A DNA stretch of 64,000 nucleotides from Flavobacterium sp. N2270 (GCF_025947225.1 NZ_CP110005.1:1612001-1676000), one strand, 5' to 3'; shown: positions 25,632 to 35,387, numbered from the stretch's first letter. A program made the numbers and translations. The notes: generated from the letters alone by a model not told the origin.

Positions 25632-28600
25632 ATGCACACTTTTTTTATCGGTTTACATCATTTAATTCAAAAAAATAAGATAAGCTCTCTGTTAATTGGA
25701 GTAGTATTTCTATTTTTTTGTGGTTTTTTTGCTTCAAAAATTAATTTTGAAGAAGACATTACGCGTATTATTCCTAAAAGTGATAAATCTGATGTTACTG
25801 CAAAGGTTTTACAACAACTTAAATTTTCTGATAAAATAACGGTAATTATTGAAAAAGATAAAGAAGGAACAATTGACGATTTATCTGATTTAGCTACTAC
25901 TTTCTTAGACAGTATTGTTTCTTGCAATCAATATATAAATACTATTCAAGGAAAAGTAGACGAAGAGAATATTCAAGAAACATTTGATTTCGTTTACAAT
26001 AATTTGCCTTTGTTTTTAGAAGATAAAGATTATGAATTTCTTGAAAATAAAGTTAATAAAGACAGTATTGCAGTCCAGGTTCAAAATAATTATAGAACAT
26101 TAATTTCTCCAACAGGAATTATTGCCAAAGACTTTATTCTAAAAGATCCATTAGGAATTTCTTTCATCGCTTTAAAAAAACTACAACAATTAAATATTGG
26201 TGACGATTTTAAATTGCATGATGGCTTTGTAATTACAAAAGATGAGTCTAAAATTTTATTGTTTATAAATCCAAAGTTATCAGGAAGTGAAACCGAAAAA
26301 AACACAGTTTTTGTAGCCGAATTAAATAAAATTAAAGAAACTCTAAATAAGGAATATAAAGGAAAATCAACTATAGATTATTTTGGGTCGTCATTAATTG
26401 CTGTTGCCAATGCAAAGCAAATTAAAAAGGATATTATGACTACCATTGTAATATCTATGACGGTATTAATGCTGATTTTAATTTTGTTTTATAGAAAGAT
26501 AGTTATTCCAATTATTATTTTTATTCCTACCATTTTCGGAGTGTTATTTGCATTGGCAAGTTTATACTTTTTGAAAAACACTATTTCTGCAATATCATTA
26601 AGTGTTGGAGCAGTTTTGATAGGGATTACTATCGATTATTCCTTGCATATTCTCACACATTATAAATACAACAGTAACGTAGAAATACTTTATAAAGACA
26701 TCACAAAACCTTTAATAATGAGCAGTTCTACAACTGCAATTGCCTTTTTATGTTTGTTGTTTGTAAATTCTGAAGCTTTAAAAGATTTGGGTGTTTTTGC
26801 TGCAATTTGCGTAATGGTTTCAGCTTTTTTCTCCTTATTAATTATTCCACATTTATACAAACCAAAAAACAATGAGCACGTTGCTAAGAGTAATTTGTTA
26901 GACAAAACGGCTTCATTTTCATTTCATCATAACAAAGTTTTAATAGCAGTTAGTTTAATTATAATTGCAATTAGCTTCTTTACTTTTTCAAAAGTTAAGT
27001 TTAACAACAATCTTTCCGATTTAAATTTTATTCCAAAAGATATTAAAGCAGTTGAAGCTAAGCTTGAAGGAGCAACAAATTTAACTTCAAAATCTATATA
27101 TTTAGCAACATACGGAAACAGTATTGATGAAGTTTTAAAAAACAATAATACTCTTTTTAATGATTTAAACCAATATAAATCAAAGGGTGAAGTTTTAAAT
27201 TTCAGTTCTATAGGAGGAATTATTTTATCTAAAGAAGCGCAAATTGAAAAAATTAATAAATGGAATTCTTTCTGGACAAAATCAAGAAAAGAAGAAGTTG
27301 AATCTAATTTAATTTCGAGCGGTGCTGCAATTGGTTTTAAACCTACAACACATCAAGATTTTTATAGTTTATTAAGTAAGCAGTTTGAACCTATAAGTTT
27401 TCAAGACTATGCAAATGTAAAAGCCTTTTTCTTAGACGAATTTGTTTCTCATAAAAACAACTTTTATACCATTTCATCAGTTGTGAAGGTTTCTAATGAA
27501 CAACGTGATCATTTTGTAGCTTCTATGTCTAAAGAAAAAAATGTAGTTGCAATTGATAGGCAACATATGAATGAAACATTTTTAGGAAAATTAAAAGAAG
27601 ATTTTACCAGCTTGGTTAATTATTCATTGATTGCTGTTATTTTAATCTTGTTTTTATTTTTTAGAAGAATAGAATTAGTACTAATAAGCGTTATTCCTAT
27701 TATCATAACTGGGTTAGTGACTACTGGTATTATGGGCGTTTTTGGAATACAACTTAATATTTTTAGTACAATTGTGTGTACTTTAATATTTGGACACGGA
27801 GTCGATTTTAGTATTTTTATGACCAGTGCACTTCAAAAAGAATATACAACAGGTAAAAGTGAGTTAGCAACTTATAGAACATCTATTTTATTAGCTGTTA
27901 TTACTACCGTTTTAGCTATTGGAGCATTAATTTTTGCCGAACATCCAGCTTTAAAATCAATATCATCTGTTTCTTTAATTGGAGTTTTTTCCGCTCTAAT
28001 TATAACGTTTATATTTTATCCTATTTTATTTAAAATTTGTATTTCTAATAGACCAACAAAAGGAAAATCTCCAGTTTCACTTCGTATGTTTATTCATTCT
28101 ACTTTGTCCTTTATTTATTATGGATTAGGCGGTTTTATATTATCATTTGTAGGTCAGTTTGTAATTTCTTTTATTCCAATCAATAAGAAAACTAAAATGA
28201 TGTGGTTTAGACGAACGATGTCTAAATTTATGAAATCTGTTTTTTATACCAATCCTTTTGCAAGCATAGGAGTTGTTAATAAAAATAATGAAAAATTTGA
28301 AAAACCCGCTATTCTAATAGCTAATCACACTTCATTTTTAGATATTCTTGCCATTGGAATGTTAAGTCCAAAAATTATTTTTGTGGTTAATGATTGGGTT
28401 TATAATTCGCCTTTTTTTGGTCGTGGAGTAAAGTTGGCAGGGTTTTATCCTGTTTCTCAAGGAATTGATGGAGGAGTAGAACACCTTCGTGAAAAAGTGG
28501 AAGAAGGATATTCAATTATTGTTTTCCCAGAAGGAACTCGATCTGAGTCTAATGCAATTAAAAGATTTCATAAAGGCGCATTTTATATGGCCGAACAATT

Positions 28601-29303
28601 TAATATTGATATTTTACCCATTTATATTCATGGTAATTCAGAGTTATTGCCAAAAGGAGATCATATTATTTACGATGAAACTTTAACGGTAGTAATTGGA
28701 GAAAGAATTACACCTTCCAATACCACTTTTGGAACCGATTATAGTACAAGAACTAAAAAAATAAGTGCATTTTATAAAAATGAATTTTCACTGCTTAGAG
28801 ATCAGTTAGAAGATGAATCTTATTTTAAAAAGAAATTGTTTTTAAGTTTTTTATACAAAGAACAAGAAATTGTAAACAAAGTAAAAACCGATTTTAATAC
28901 TAACAAAGCTACTTATTTTAGGTTAAATCAATTAATAAGTAAAGAAGCTAAAATTCTTCATATAGCTAATGATTACGGACAAATTGATGTTTTGTTATGT
29001 TTAGGGCAACCTACAAGAAAAATTTATTCGTTTATTGAAGATGAAGAAAAACGTGGTATAGCAAATACAAATTATATTGTTAGAAATCGTAAAATTAAGT
29101 ATCTTCAAAAAATAGAAGATGTAACTGAAACTTTTGATACGGTTTTAATAAGTACGTCAAAATTTTCGAATGAAAGTTTAGCACATTTAAAAAAGGCAAA
29201 TACAATTTTTCTAATGAATAGTTTTGAGTTGGAGAATGAGCTTTTAACTTATGGTTTTAATGTGGAAAGTAGAGAAGAAGCTATTTTAGTTTTAAAGAAA
29301 TAA
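25632..29303 (+). CDS. MMPL/RND exporter fused to PlsC-type acyltransferase
   Basis: The protein has 1223 residues in three parts. Residues about 1-800 form an MMPL-type pump with two large extracytoplasmic loops and two clusters of membrane helices (about 265-410 and 635-800). Residues about 855-1010 are a 1-acylglycerol-phosphate acyltransferase with NHTSFLD near 897-903 (catalytic HX4D) and FPEGTRS near 964. The last 200 residues resemble a degenerate Rossmann or methyltransferase-like domain with no clear cofactor loop. In aryl polyene clusters the pump and acyltransferase are usually separate genes. Here one polypeptide could acylate and move the product across the inner membrane. Confidence 0.87.
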   Translation: MHTFFIGLHHLIQKNKISSLLIGVVFLFFCGFFASKINFEEDITRIIPKSDKSDVTAKVLQQLKFSDKITVIIEKDKEGTIDDLSDLATTFLDSIVSCNQYINTIQGKVDEENIQETFDFVYNNLPLFLEDKDYEFLENKVNKDSIAVQVQNNYRTLISPTGIIAKDFILKDPLGISFIALKKLQQLNIGDDFKLHDGFVITKDESKILLFINPKLSGSETEKNTVFVAELNKIKETLNKEYKGKSTIDYFGSSLIAVANAKQIKKDIMTTIVISMTVLMLILILFYRKIVIPIIIFIPTIFGVLFALASLYFLKNTISAISLSVGAVLIGITIDYSLHILTHYKYNSNVEILYKDITKPLIMSSSTTAIAFLCLLFVNSEALKDLGVFAAICVMVSAFFSLLIIPHLYKPKNNEHVAKSNLLDKTASFSFHHNKVLIAVSLIIIAISFFTFSKVKFNNNLSDLNFIPKDIKAVEAKLEGATNLTSKSIYLATYGNSIDEVLKNNNTLFNDLNQYKSKGEVLNFSSIGGIILSKEAQIEKINKWNSFWTKSRKEEVESNLISSGAAIGFKPTTHQDFYSLLSKQFEPISFQDYANVKAFFLDEFVSHKNNFYTISSVVKVSNEQRDHFVASMSKEKNVVAIDRQHMNETFLGKLKEDFTSLVNYSLIAVILILFLFFRRIELVLISVIPIIITGLVTTGIMGVFGIQLNIFSTIVCTLIFGHGVDFSIFMTSALQKEYTTGKSELATYRTSILLAVITTVLAIGALIFAEHPALKSISSVSLIGVFSALIITFIFYPILFKICISNRPTKGKSPVSLRMFIHSTLSFIYYGLGGFILSFVGQFVISFIPINKKTKMMWFRRTMSKFMKSVFYTNPFASIGVVNKNNEKFEKPAILIANHTSFLDILAIGMLSPKIIFVVNDWVYNSPFFGRGVKLAGFYPVSQGIDGGVEHLREKVEEGYSIIVFPEGTRSESNAIKRFHKGAFYMAEQFNIDILPIYIHGNSELLPKGDHIIYDETLTVVIGERITPSNTTFGTDYSTRTKKISAFYKNEFSLLRDQLEDESYFKKKLFLSFLYKEQEIVNKVKTDFNTNKATYFRLNQLISKEAKILHIANDYGQIDVLLCLGQPTRKIYSFIEDEEKRGIANTNYIVRNRKIKYLQKIEDVTETFDTVLISTSKFSNESLAHLKKANTIFLMNSFELENELLTYGFNVESREEAILVLKK

Positions 29304-29306
29304 AAA

Positions 29307-30836
29307 GTGAAAAAAAAATACGACATAGTTATTGTAGGAAGTGGGTTAGGAGGATTGGTTTCGGCTATTATTCTTGCTAAAGAAGGAAAAAGTGTTTGTG
29401 TTTTAGAAAAAAACAATCAATACGGAGGTAACTTACAAACTTTCGTAAGAGATAAAACCATTTTCGATACCGGAATTCATTACATTGGCGGACTTTCTAA
29501 AGGTCAAAACCTTAATGACTATTTCACCTATATTGGTATCATGGATGAATTGAAGTTAAAGAAAATGGATGAAAATGCATTTGATGTAATTTCTTTTGAT
29601 GATGATACAAATGAATATCCACATGCACAAGGTTATGAAAACTTCATTCAACAACTAAGTTCTTTTTTTCCTGAAGAAGAGGAAGTTATAAGATCTTATT
29701 GCGAAAAAATTCAATACACTTGCGATTCTTTTCCACTATATAATTTAAGAGAAGGAGCGGGTTATTCTAATGAAGTTTTATCAATAAATGCAAAAGCCTA
29801 TTTAGATGAATTAACATCAAATGAAAAATTGAAGGCAGTTTTAGCAGGAACAAATTTTTTATATGCAGGAATTGCAGATAAAACACCTTTATACGTTCAT
29901 GCATTGTCTGTTAACTCTTATATTCAAAGCTCTTATCGTTGTATTAATGGCGGAAGTCAAATTACAAAACAATTGATTAAACAACTTCGAAAATATGGAG
30001 GAGAGGTTTATAAACACAAAGAAATTGTTGGCTTTGGTTATGAAGAAGGGAAATTAACTTCGGCTAAAACTAAAAATGGAGAAGAGTATTTTGGTGATAT
30101 TTTTATATCGAATATAGAGCCAAAAACCACTCTTAAAATGATTGGCGAAGATAAGTTTAGAAAATCATATTATAGTAGAATTCAAAGTTTAGAAGTTTTA
30201 CCTGCTGCATTTAGTTTATATTTAGTTTTTAAACCAGAAACGTTTAAATATCTAAATCATAATTATTATCATTTTAGCGATAGTAATAGAGTTTGGGATG
30301 CTAATGAATACACTGAAAATAGTTGGCCAGAAGCTTATATGGCCTCTATGAATGTTTCTAGCGAAGATCAAGTGTGGGCAGAAAGTTTAACTGCAATTAC
30401 TTATATGCGTTTTGATGATTTAAATAATTGGGAAAACACCATTAATACAGTTGCAAATAAGGCAGAAAGAGGTCAAGCCTATGAAACTTTTAAAGCCAAA
30501 AAAGCAGAAGATTTTTTAACTGTTTTAGAACGTAAATTTCCTAATATTAGAAGTTGCATTAAATCGGTGCATTCTTCAACACCTTTATCTTATAGAGATT
30601 ATATAGGCGGTCATAACGGAAATTTATACGGTTATGTAAAAGATTCAAACAATCCTATGAAAACGTTTATTTCGCCAAAAACAAAAATTGAAAATTTGTT
30701 TTTAACAGGCCAAAGTATAAATATGCACGGCGTTTTAGGAGTTACAATAGGAGCAGTGGTTACTTGTTCTGAAATCGTAGGGAAAGATTATTTAATAAAT
30801 AAAATCAATTCTGAATTAGGAAAGGTTAATGAATAA
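29307..30836 (+). CDS. Phytoene desaturase-like FAD oxidoreductase, second copy
   Basis: The protein has 509 residues from a GTG start 3 bases after the previous stop. GSGLGG at 11-16 and the following acidic Glu bind FAD. YGGNLQTF, then TGIHYIGG, and the C-terminal LTGQSINMHGVLG match the carotenoid desaturase/isomerase family. It is a paralogue of the enzyme at 8264-9910. It is expected to act on the polyene or the resorcinol precursor. Its stop overlaps the lipoprotein hydrolase gene by 8 bases. Confidence 0.85.
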   Translation: MKKKYDIVIVGSGLGGLVSAIILAKEGKSVCVLEKNNQYGGNLQTFVRDKTIFDTGIHYIGGLSKGQNLNDYFTYIGIMDELKLKKMDENAFDVISFDDDTNEYPHAQGYENFIQQLSSFFPEEEEVIRSYCEKIQYTCDSFPLYNLREGAGYSNEVLSINAKAYLDELTSNEKLKAVLAGTNFLYAGIADKTPLYVHALSVNSYIQSSYRCINGGSQITKQLIKQLRKYGGEVYKHKEIVGFGYEEGKLTSAKTKNGEEYFGDIFISNIEPKTTLKMIGEDKFRKSYYSRIQSLEVLPAAFSLYLVFKPETFKYLNHNYYHFSDSNRVWDANEYTENSWPEAYMASMNVSSEDQVWAESLTAITYMRFDDLNNWENTINTVANKAERGQAYETFKAKKAEDFLTVLERKFPNIRSCIKSVHSSTPLSYRDYIGGHNGNLYGYVKDSNNPMKTFISPKTKIENLFLTGQSINMHGVLGVTIGAVVTCSEIVGKDYLINKINSELGKVNE

Positions 30837-32493
30837 AAGTATTCAAATAATTGTTGCATTTGTATCGTTCTTCGTTTTAAATTCTTGCGGAATTTCAAAA
30901 TCAATTCAGCATAAACCTATTTTAACAGGCTATAATAATCAAATACCAGAAGTTATCAAGCATAATGATTCTTTGTTTTCTTCGGGTAAAAACTATTTAA
31001 TAAAAAATAAACAACAATTGTGGGAACTACATGTTTCTGGTGATGCTTTAGAAAGAGGACTTACTATTGGAAGTTTAACACAACCTTTAATTCATAAACA
31101 AGAAAAAGTTTTTTTCTCAAAAATAGAAAGTATCGTTCCTTCAAAATTTAAATTAAGCTTACTAAGGCAATTTTTAAAATGGTACAATAGAAAATTATAT
31201 TTACATGTTCCTGAAGAGTTTAAAACTGAGATTTACGGAGTTTCTCAGTATGCTTCTGATGATTATGAGAAAATAGCGCCAAAATACCTTAGAAGTCTTT
31301 ATTTGCATGGAGCTCATGATATTGGACATGCTTTACAAGATTTAGCCTTGGTAGGATGTTCTTCTTTAGCTGTTTGGGGCGATAAATCAGAGGATGGTTC
31401 TTTAGTAGTAGGTAGAAATTTTGATTTTTATGCTGGCGATGAATTTGCTGAAGATAAAATTATTGCGTTTATAACTCCCAAAAAAGGACATCCATTCATG
31501 ATGGTTACTTGGGGAGGAATGATTGGTGTGGTTTCGGGGATGAATAAAGAAGGTCTTTCTATTACAATTAATGCAGGAAAGTCCGAAATTCCATTAGTTG
31601 CTAAAACACCAATTTCTATTTTAGCACGCGAAATTTTACAATATGCTTCCACAATTGAGGAAGCTATTGCAATTGCCAAAAGTCGAGAAGTTTTTGTTGC
31701 CGAATCGATTATGGTTTCAAGCGCAAAAGATAAAAAAGCCATTTTAATTGAAGTTTCTCCGGATAATTTTGGTGTTTTTGAAGTAGAAAATAACAATCAG
31801 TTGGTTTGTTCTAATCATTTTCAAAGCGCAAGTTATAAAGACGATAAAAGAAATAGCAATCATATTGTAGAAAGCCATTCTAAGTATCGTTTTGATAGAA
31901 TGAACGAACTTTTATCTGAAGAAGAAAAAATGAACCCTTTAAAAGTGGCCGATATTCTTAGAAATAAAGAAGGGCTTGAGAATATTGATTTAGGTTACGG
32001 AAATGAAAAAGCATTAAATCAGTTATTGGCACATCATGGAATAATTTTTAAACCCGAACAAAGAATGGTTTGGGTTTCATCAAATCCATATCAATTGGGT
32101 GAGTTTGTAGCTTATGATTTAAATAAAATTTTTGATACCAAAGAAGTGAAATTTGAAACTGTTGGAACTCAAGAATTCAATATTCCTGAAGATAATTTTA
32201 TCAATTCAAAAGCATTTAAAAGTTATGAAAAATACAGGGTTTTGGATAGAGAAATAGATATTTCTTTAGAAAACAACCAAGAAATTAGTCCAGAAAAGGT
32301 TAAGATTTATCAAAATGCTAATCCAAATTTATGGATTGTTTATTACAAAATAGGTAACTATTACTATGATAAAGGTTGGTTAAAAGCGGCTGAAATACAA
32401 TTTGAAAAGGCATTGACTAAAGAAGTTACAACTTTGCCAAGTAAAGTAGTAATCGAAAAAAAATTAAAGAGTATTAAAAGAAAATTAAACTAA
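30829..32493 (+). CDS. C45-family Ntn-hydrolase, lipoprotein (acyltransferase/amidohydrolase-like)
   Basis: The protein has 554 residues. A lipoprotein signal ends at Cys20 (FFVLNSC). The central LVGCSSLAVWG places the nucleophile candidate at Cys177, followed by GRNFDFY and MNKEGLSITINAG, typical of the C45 penicillin acyltransferase/linear amide hydrolase family. In that family the nucleophile is normally exposed by self-cleavage before the Cys. The C-terminal 60 residues (YYKIGNYYYDKGWLKAAEIQF) look like a TPR unit. An envelope-anchored acyl-transferring enzyme in a pigment cluster is a candidate for ester formation or remodelling; this role is inferred. Confidence 0.82.
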   Translation: MNKSIQIIVAFVSFFVLNSCGISKSIQHKPILTGYNNQIPEVIKHNDSLFSSGKNYLIKNKQQLWELHVSGDALERGLTIGSLTQPLIHKQEKVFFSKIESIVPSKFKLSLLRQFLKWYNRKLYLHVPEEFKTEIYGVSQYASDDYEKIAPKYLRSLYLHGAHDIGHALQDLALVGCSSLAVWGDKSEDGSLVVGRNFDFYAGDEFAEDKIIAFITPKKGHPFMMVTWGGMIGVVSGMNKEGLSITINAGKSEIPLVAKTPISILAREILQYASTIEEAIAIAKSREVFVAESIMVSSAKDKKAILIEVSPDNFGVFEVENNNQLVCSNHFQSASYKDDKRNSNHIVESHSKYRFDRMNELLSEEEKMNPLKVADILRNKEGLENIDLGYGNEKALNQLLAHHGIIFKPEQRMVWVSSNPYQLGEFVAYDLNKIFDTKEVKFETVGTQEFNIPEDNFINSKAFKSYEKYRVLDREIDISLENNQEISPEKVKIYQNANPNLWIVYYKIGNYYYDKGWLKAAEIQFEKALTKEVTTLPSKVVIEKKLKSIKRKLN

Positions 32494-32494
32494 T

Positions 32495-33784
32495 ATGATT
32501 CCTGCAATAGAAAAATTAAGTTCAGAAGAAATCGCGCGTTTTCAAAATGAGAAATTGCAAGAAACATTGGTTTATTTAAGTCAAAAATCACCTTACTATA
32601 AAAACTTATTTAGTAAAGAAAATATTGATGTTTCTGAAATTAAAACAATTTCAGATTTACAAAAAATACCAACAACTTCAAAAGATGCTTTACAAAAGTA
32701 TAACGATGATTTTTTCTGTGTTCCAATGCACGAAATTGTTGATTATGCTACTACTTCTGGAACATTAGGAGATCCTGTTACTTTTGGTTTAACCGATAAA
32801 GATTTAGACAGATTGGCTTATAATGAAGCCATTTCTTTTGCTTGTGCTGGTATTCAAAAAGGAGATGTTGTGCAATTAATGACTACTTTGGATAGGCGTT
32901 TTATGGCGGGTTTAGCTTATTTTTTAGGCTTACGAAAATTAGGCGCTGGAGTAATTAGAGTAGGAGCGGGAATTCCAGAATTACAATGGGATTCTATTTT
33001 AAAATACAAACCAAAATACTTAATTGCAGTTCCGTCGTTTCTGTTAAAACTTATTGAATATGCTGAGCAAAAAGGTATAGATTATAACGCTTCAAGTGTA
33101 AAAGGCGTAATTTGTATTGGCGAAACATTACGAAATCAAGATTTTTCGTCAAGTTTATTAGCTGAGAAAGTTACTAATAAATGGAATATTAATTTGCATT
33201 CAACTTACGCTTCTACTGAAATGAGTACGGCTTTTACCGAATGTGAGTTTTTTCATGGCGGACATCAACATCCAGAGTTAATTATTACGGAAATTTTAGA
33301 TGATAATGATTTACCAGTTATAGATGGGGGAAGTGGCGAATTAACAATTACCACATTAGGTGTAGAAGCAATCCCTTTGCTTCGTTTTAAAACTGGTGAC
33401 ATCGTTAAAATACATACAGAAACTTGTGCTTGCGGTAGAAATACACCACGAGTTGGACCTGTTTTAGGTAGAAAACAACAAATGATTAAATACAAAGGAA
33501 CAACATTGTATCCACCAGTTATGCATGATTTGTTGGCTTCTTTTGATGAAATTCAACAGCATGTAATAGAAATTACTACAAACTCTTTTGGTACAGATGA
33601 GATTGTGCTTAAAGTTGCAACAACAAACACTTCAAAAGAATTTTTAGATAGTATAAAAGATCATTTTAGAGCAAAACTAAGAGTTGCACCTAATGTAGAA
33701 GTGGTCTCTTTGGATGTAATAAATAAAATTGTATTTACACCAATGAGTAGAAAACCAATACGTTTTATAGATTTAAGAAAATAA
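32495..33784 (+). CDS. PaaK-like AMP-forming acyl/aryl-CoA ligase
   Basis: The protein has 429 residues, close to phenylacetate-CoA ligase. The P-loop reads ATTSGTLGDPV at 85-95. STYASTEMS and LRFKTGD are further AMP-binding motifs, with a short C-terminal domain. It activates an aromatic acid with ATP. The cluster makes 4-coumarate at its first gene, so this last gene is a good candidate for activating the coumarate starter. It ends the 31 kb run and is followed by two terminator-like hairpins. Confidence 0.87.
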   Translation: MIPAIEKLSSEEIARFQNEKLQETLVYLSQKSPYYKNLFSKENIDVSEIKTISDLQKIPTTSKDALQKYNDDFFCVPMHEIVDYATTSGTLGDPVTFGLTDKDLDRLAYNEAISFACAGIQKGDVVQLMTTLDRRFMAGLAYFLGLRKLGAGVIRVGAGIPELQWDSILKYKPKYLIAVPSFLLKLIEYAEQKGIDYNASSVKGVICIGETLRNQDFSSSLLAEKVTNKWNINLHSTYASTEMSTAFTECEFFHGGHQHPELIITEILDDNDLPVIDGGSGELTITTLGVEAIPLLRFKTGDIVKIHTETCACGRNTPRVGPVLGRKQQMIKYKGTTLYPPVMHDLLASFDEIQQHVIEITTNSFGTDEIVLKVATTNTSKEFLDSIKDHFRAKLRVAPNVEVVSLDVINKIVFTPMSRKPIRFIDLRK

Positions 33785-33801
33785 GATTACTACAATAGAG
33801 C

Positions 33802-33834
33802 AAAAAAGCTATCAGAATGACTTAAGGCTTTTTT
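33802..33834 (+). terminator. Terminator-like hairpin after the flexirubin run
   Basis: AAAAAAGC at 33802-33809 pairs with GCTTTTTT at 33827-33834 around a 17-base loop. It lies 18 bases after the last pigment gene. It is weaker than the following hairpin, and the two probably act together. Confidence 0.6.
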
Positions 33835-33856
33835 AGTTATGAAAAAGAATATAAAT

Positions 33857-33898
33857 AAAAACCCTTTAAATACTAGTATTTAAAGGGTTTTAGTTTTT
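33857..33898 (+). terminator. Strong terminator, perfect palindrome
   Basis: A 34-base perfect inverted repeat (33858-33891, core CCCTTTAAATA / TATTTAAAGGG) is followed by a T-rich stretch. It closes the pigment transcription unit and marks the end of the conserved chromosomal segment just before the element boundary. Confidence 0.85.
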
Positions 33899-33912
33899 TG
33901 AGCCTTGCTCTG

Positions 33913-33925
33913 CGGAGAAAGAGGG
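33913..33925 (-). other. tRNA-Ser 3'-end relic, candidate att site
   Basis: Read on the minus strand, the 13 bases CCCTCTTTCTCCG match the 3' end of a tRNA-Ser: T-stem half CCCTC, acceptor half TTTCTCC and discriminator G. The rest of the tRNA, including the T-loop TTCGAAT, is missing to the right. Tyrosine recombinases commonly insert elements at tRNA 3' ends and leave such a short copy at one boundary. This would be the left end of the element, with the intact tRNA at its far right end beyond the window. The match is short and unverified. Confidence 0.5.
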
Positions 33926-33984
33926 TCTTGTTACTAATAAAAATAACCAATAAAATCAATACTTCGCAAAGTATATTATTTAAG

Positions 33985-34003
33985 TGACTCCTTGACTGAC
34001 TCC
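33985..34003. repeat. Doubled TGACTCC motif near the element end
   Basis: TGACTCC occurs at 33985-33991 and again at 33997-34003, separated by TTGAC. It lies about 60 bases inside the proposed att relic. Short repeats in this position often bind integrase arms. The role is inferred. Confidence 0.4.
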
Positions 34004-34158
34004 TCAAAATTGGGAAACAATTAATCTAAATTCAAAGTAGTCAAATATAAGGATAATTGTTTGAATATTAAAGCATCAAGACTAAAATTTGAACTAGTTA
34101 TTTAAGCATATAATGACCCTATTTTTAAGTTAATAATGTTGAAATATTTTCAAGAATA

Positions 34159-34362
34159 TTAACCAAAAATCAAGTGAGTTACTTGTTCATATTTTATGCC
34201 AGCATATGAACAAAATTCTTCAATTGTAAGAAACTCATTTTCGAGCTTGTTAAGGTCTTTTTTTACCTTTTGCATCAATCTAGCACTTTGACGATAACTT
34301 TTCCCAGTTATGCGTTGTATGTCCTTCGGGTAGATACAAACTCTCTGTTTTTCAATTTTCAT
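34159..34362 (-). CDS. Small conserved protein with HTH-like pattern
   Basis: The protein has 67 residues and is basic. The first half (IYPKDIQRITGKSYRQSARLM) looks like a short helix-turn-helix. The second half (FLTIEEFCSYAGIKYEQV) continues with helices. Similar short proteins recur in Bacteroidota accessory regions, but I know no function. It is the first gene inside the proposed element boundary and could be a DNA-binding accessory or excision factor. Confidence 0.6.
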   Translation of the reverse strand: MKIEKQRVCIYPKDIQRITGKSYRQSARLMQKVKKDLNKLENEFLTIEEFCSYAGIKYEQVTHLIFG

Positions 34363-34628
34363 ACTTTATCTATACCTTTGATTAGGCTTTGACTTACTTC
34401 TGACTTGCAGAAATTCTCCTGCAATTTAATCCTTTTTTATTAAACGTATTTATTGTGTTTTTATGTTTATTTAAGACACTTGTGTCTTTTTTGGACATAT
34501 GGTACACTCACGTCTTTTTCTTTAGCTAAATGTTATGTAAACTTTGTTTAAATCATTCGGAAAGTGGTTGCAACCTGTTGATAGAATGAAGGAGATTTTA
34601 AATGATTGTTTAATTAAATTTTTAAGTT

Positions 34629-35387
34629 ATGGCTAGACAGAAAGGCATAATTAAATTAAAAGGTACTATCGGAGATATTACTTTTTATAAAACCCAAGAC
34701 GGACATTTGGCTCGTGAGAAGGGTGGAATTGATGCTAGTAGAATTGCTAGCGATCCTGCGTTTCAAAGAACGCGTGAGAATGGTTCGGAGTTTGGAAGAG
34801 CTGGAAAAGCAGGAAAGCTTTTAAGAACAGCTTTTAGACCATTACTATTGAACTCTGCTGATGGTAGAATGGTGAGTCGTTTGACGCAACGAATGGTGAA
34901 AGTTATTCAAGCGGATTTAGTGAGCGAAAGAGGTTTGAGAAATGTTATTGATGGAGAAGCTGAATTGTTATTTGGATTTGAATTCAATATTCGTGGTAAG
35001 CTTGGAACTTCTTTATTTGCTCCTTATGTAGCAACTATTGATCGAGCAGCTGGAGAAATTAAAGTGGATTTGGCATCATTTATTCCTGCGAACATGATTG
35101 CAGCACCAAGTGGAACTACACATTTTAAAATCATTTCTGGAGGTGCAGAAGTTGATTTTGAAACGGAAACTTTTGTAGTTTCTAGTTCTGAAACTGCGAT
35201 TTTGCCTTGGGATAATACAGCTACTGCTGCAATAAACCAAGTGAATGCTGTTACTCCTGCAAGTACAAAACCATTATTTTTGGCTGTTGGAGTTGAATTT
35301 TATCAAGAAATTAATGGACAAATGTATCCTTTGAAAAATGGTGCTTTTAATCCGTTGTCACTTGCTAAAGTTGATGGTGGTGTGTAG
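34629..35387 (+). CDS. Conserved Bacteroidota protein of unknown function
   Basis: The protein has 252 residues with no signal peptide. The N-terminus (ARQKGIIKLKGTIGD, then ITFYKTQDGHLAREKGG) is distinctive and the pattern recurs in other Bacteroidota accessory loci. The middle is helical and basic (GRAGKAGKLLRTAFRPLL), and the C-terminal half is rich in predicted strands and ends in a Gly-rich tail. No enzyme motif is seen. It leads a four-gene cassette with DUF5675 and two small membrane proteins, which recalls phage-derived modules, so a structural or DNA-packaging-like role is possible but unproven. Confidence 0.72.
   Translation: MARQKGIIKLKGTIGDITFYKTQDGHLAREKGGIDASRIASDPAFQRTRENGSEFGRAGKAGKLLRTAFRPLLLNSADGRMVSRLTQRMVKVIQADLVSERGLRNVIDGEAELLFGFEFNIRGKLGTSLFAPYVATIDRAAGEIKVDLASFIPANMIAAPSGTTHFKIISGGAEVDFETETFVVSSSETAILPWDNTATAAINQVNAVTPASTKPLFLAVGVEFYQEINGQMYPLKNGAFNPLSLAKVDGGV

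Larger units (their letters stand above)
33785..34158. other. Gene-free junction between pigment cluster and mobile element
   Basis: This 374-base gap holds two terminators, a 13-base tRNA 3'-end relic, a short palindrome (33959-33974, ATACTT/AAGTAT) and a doubled TGACTCC motif. I see no open reading frame of note. The change from conserved pigment genes to accessory genes happens here. Confidence 0.7.
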
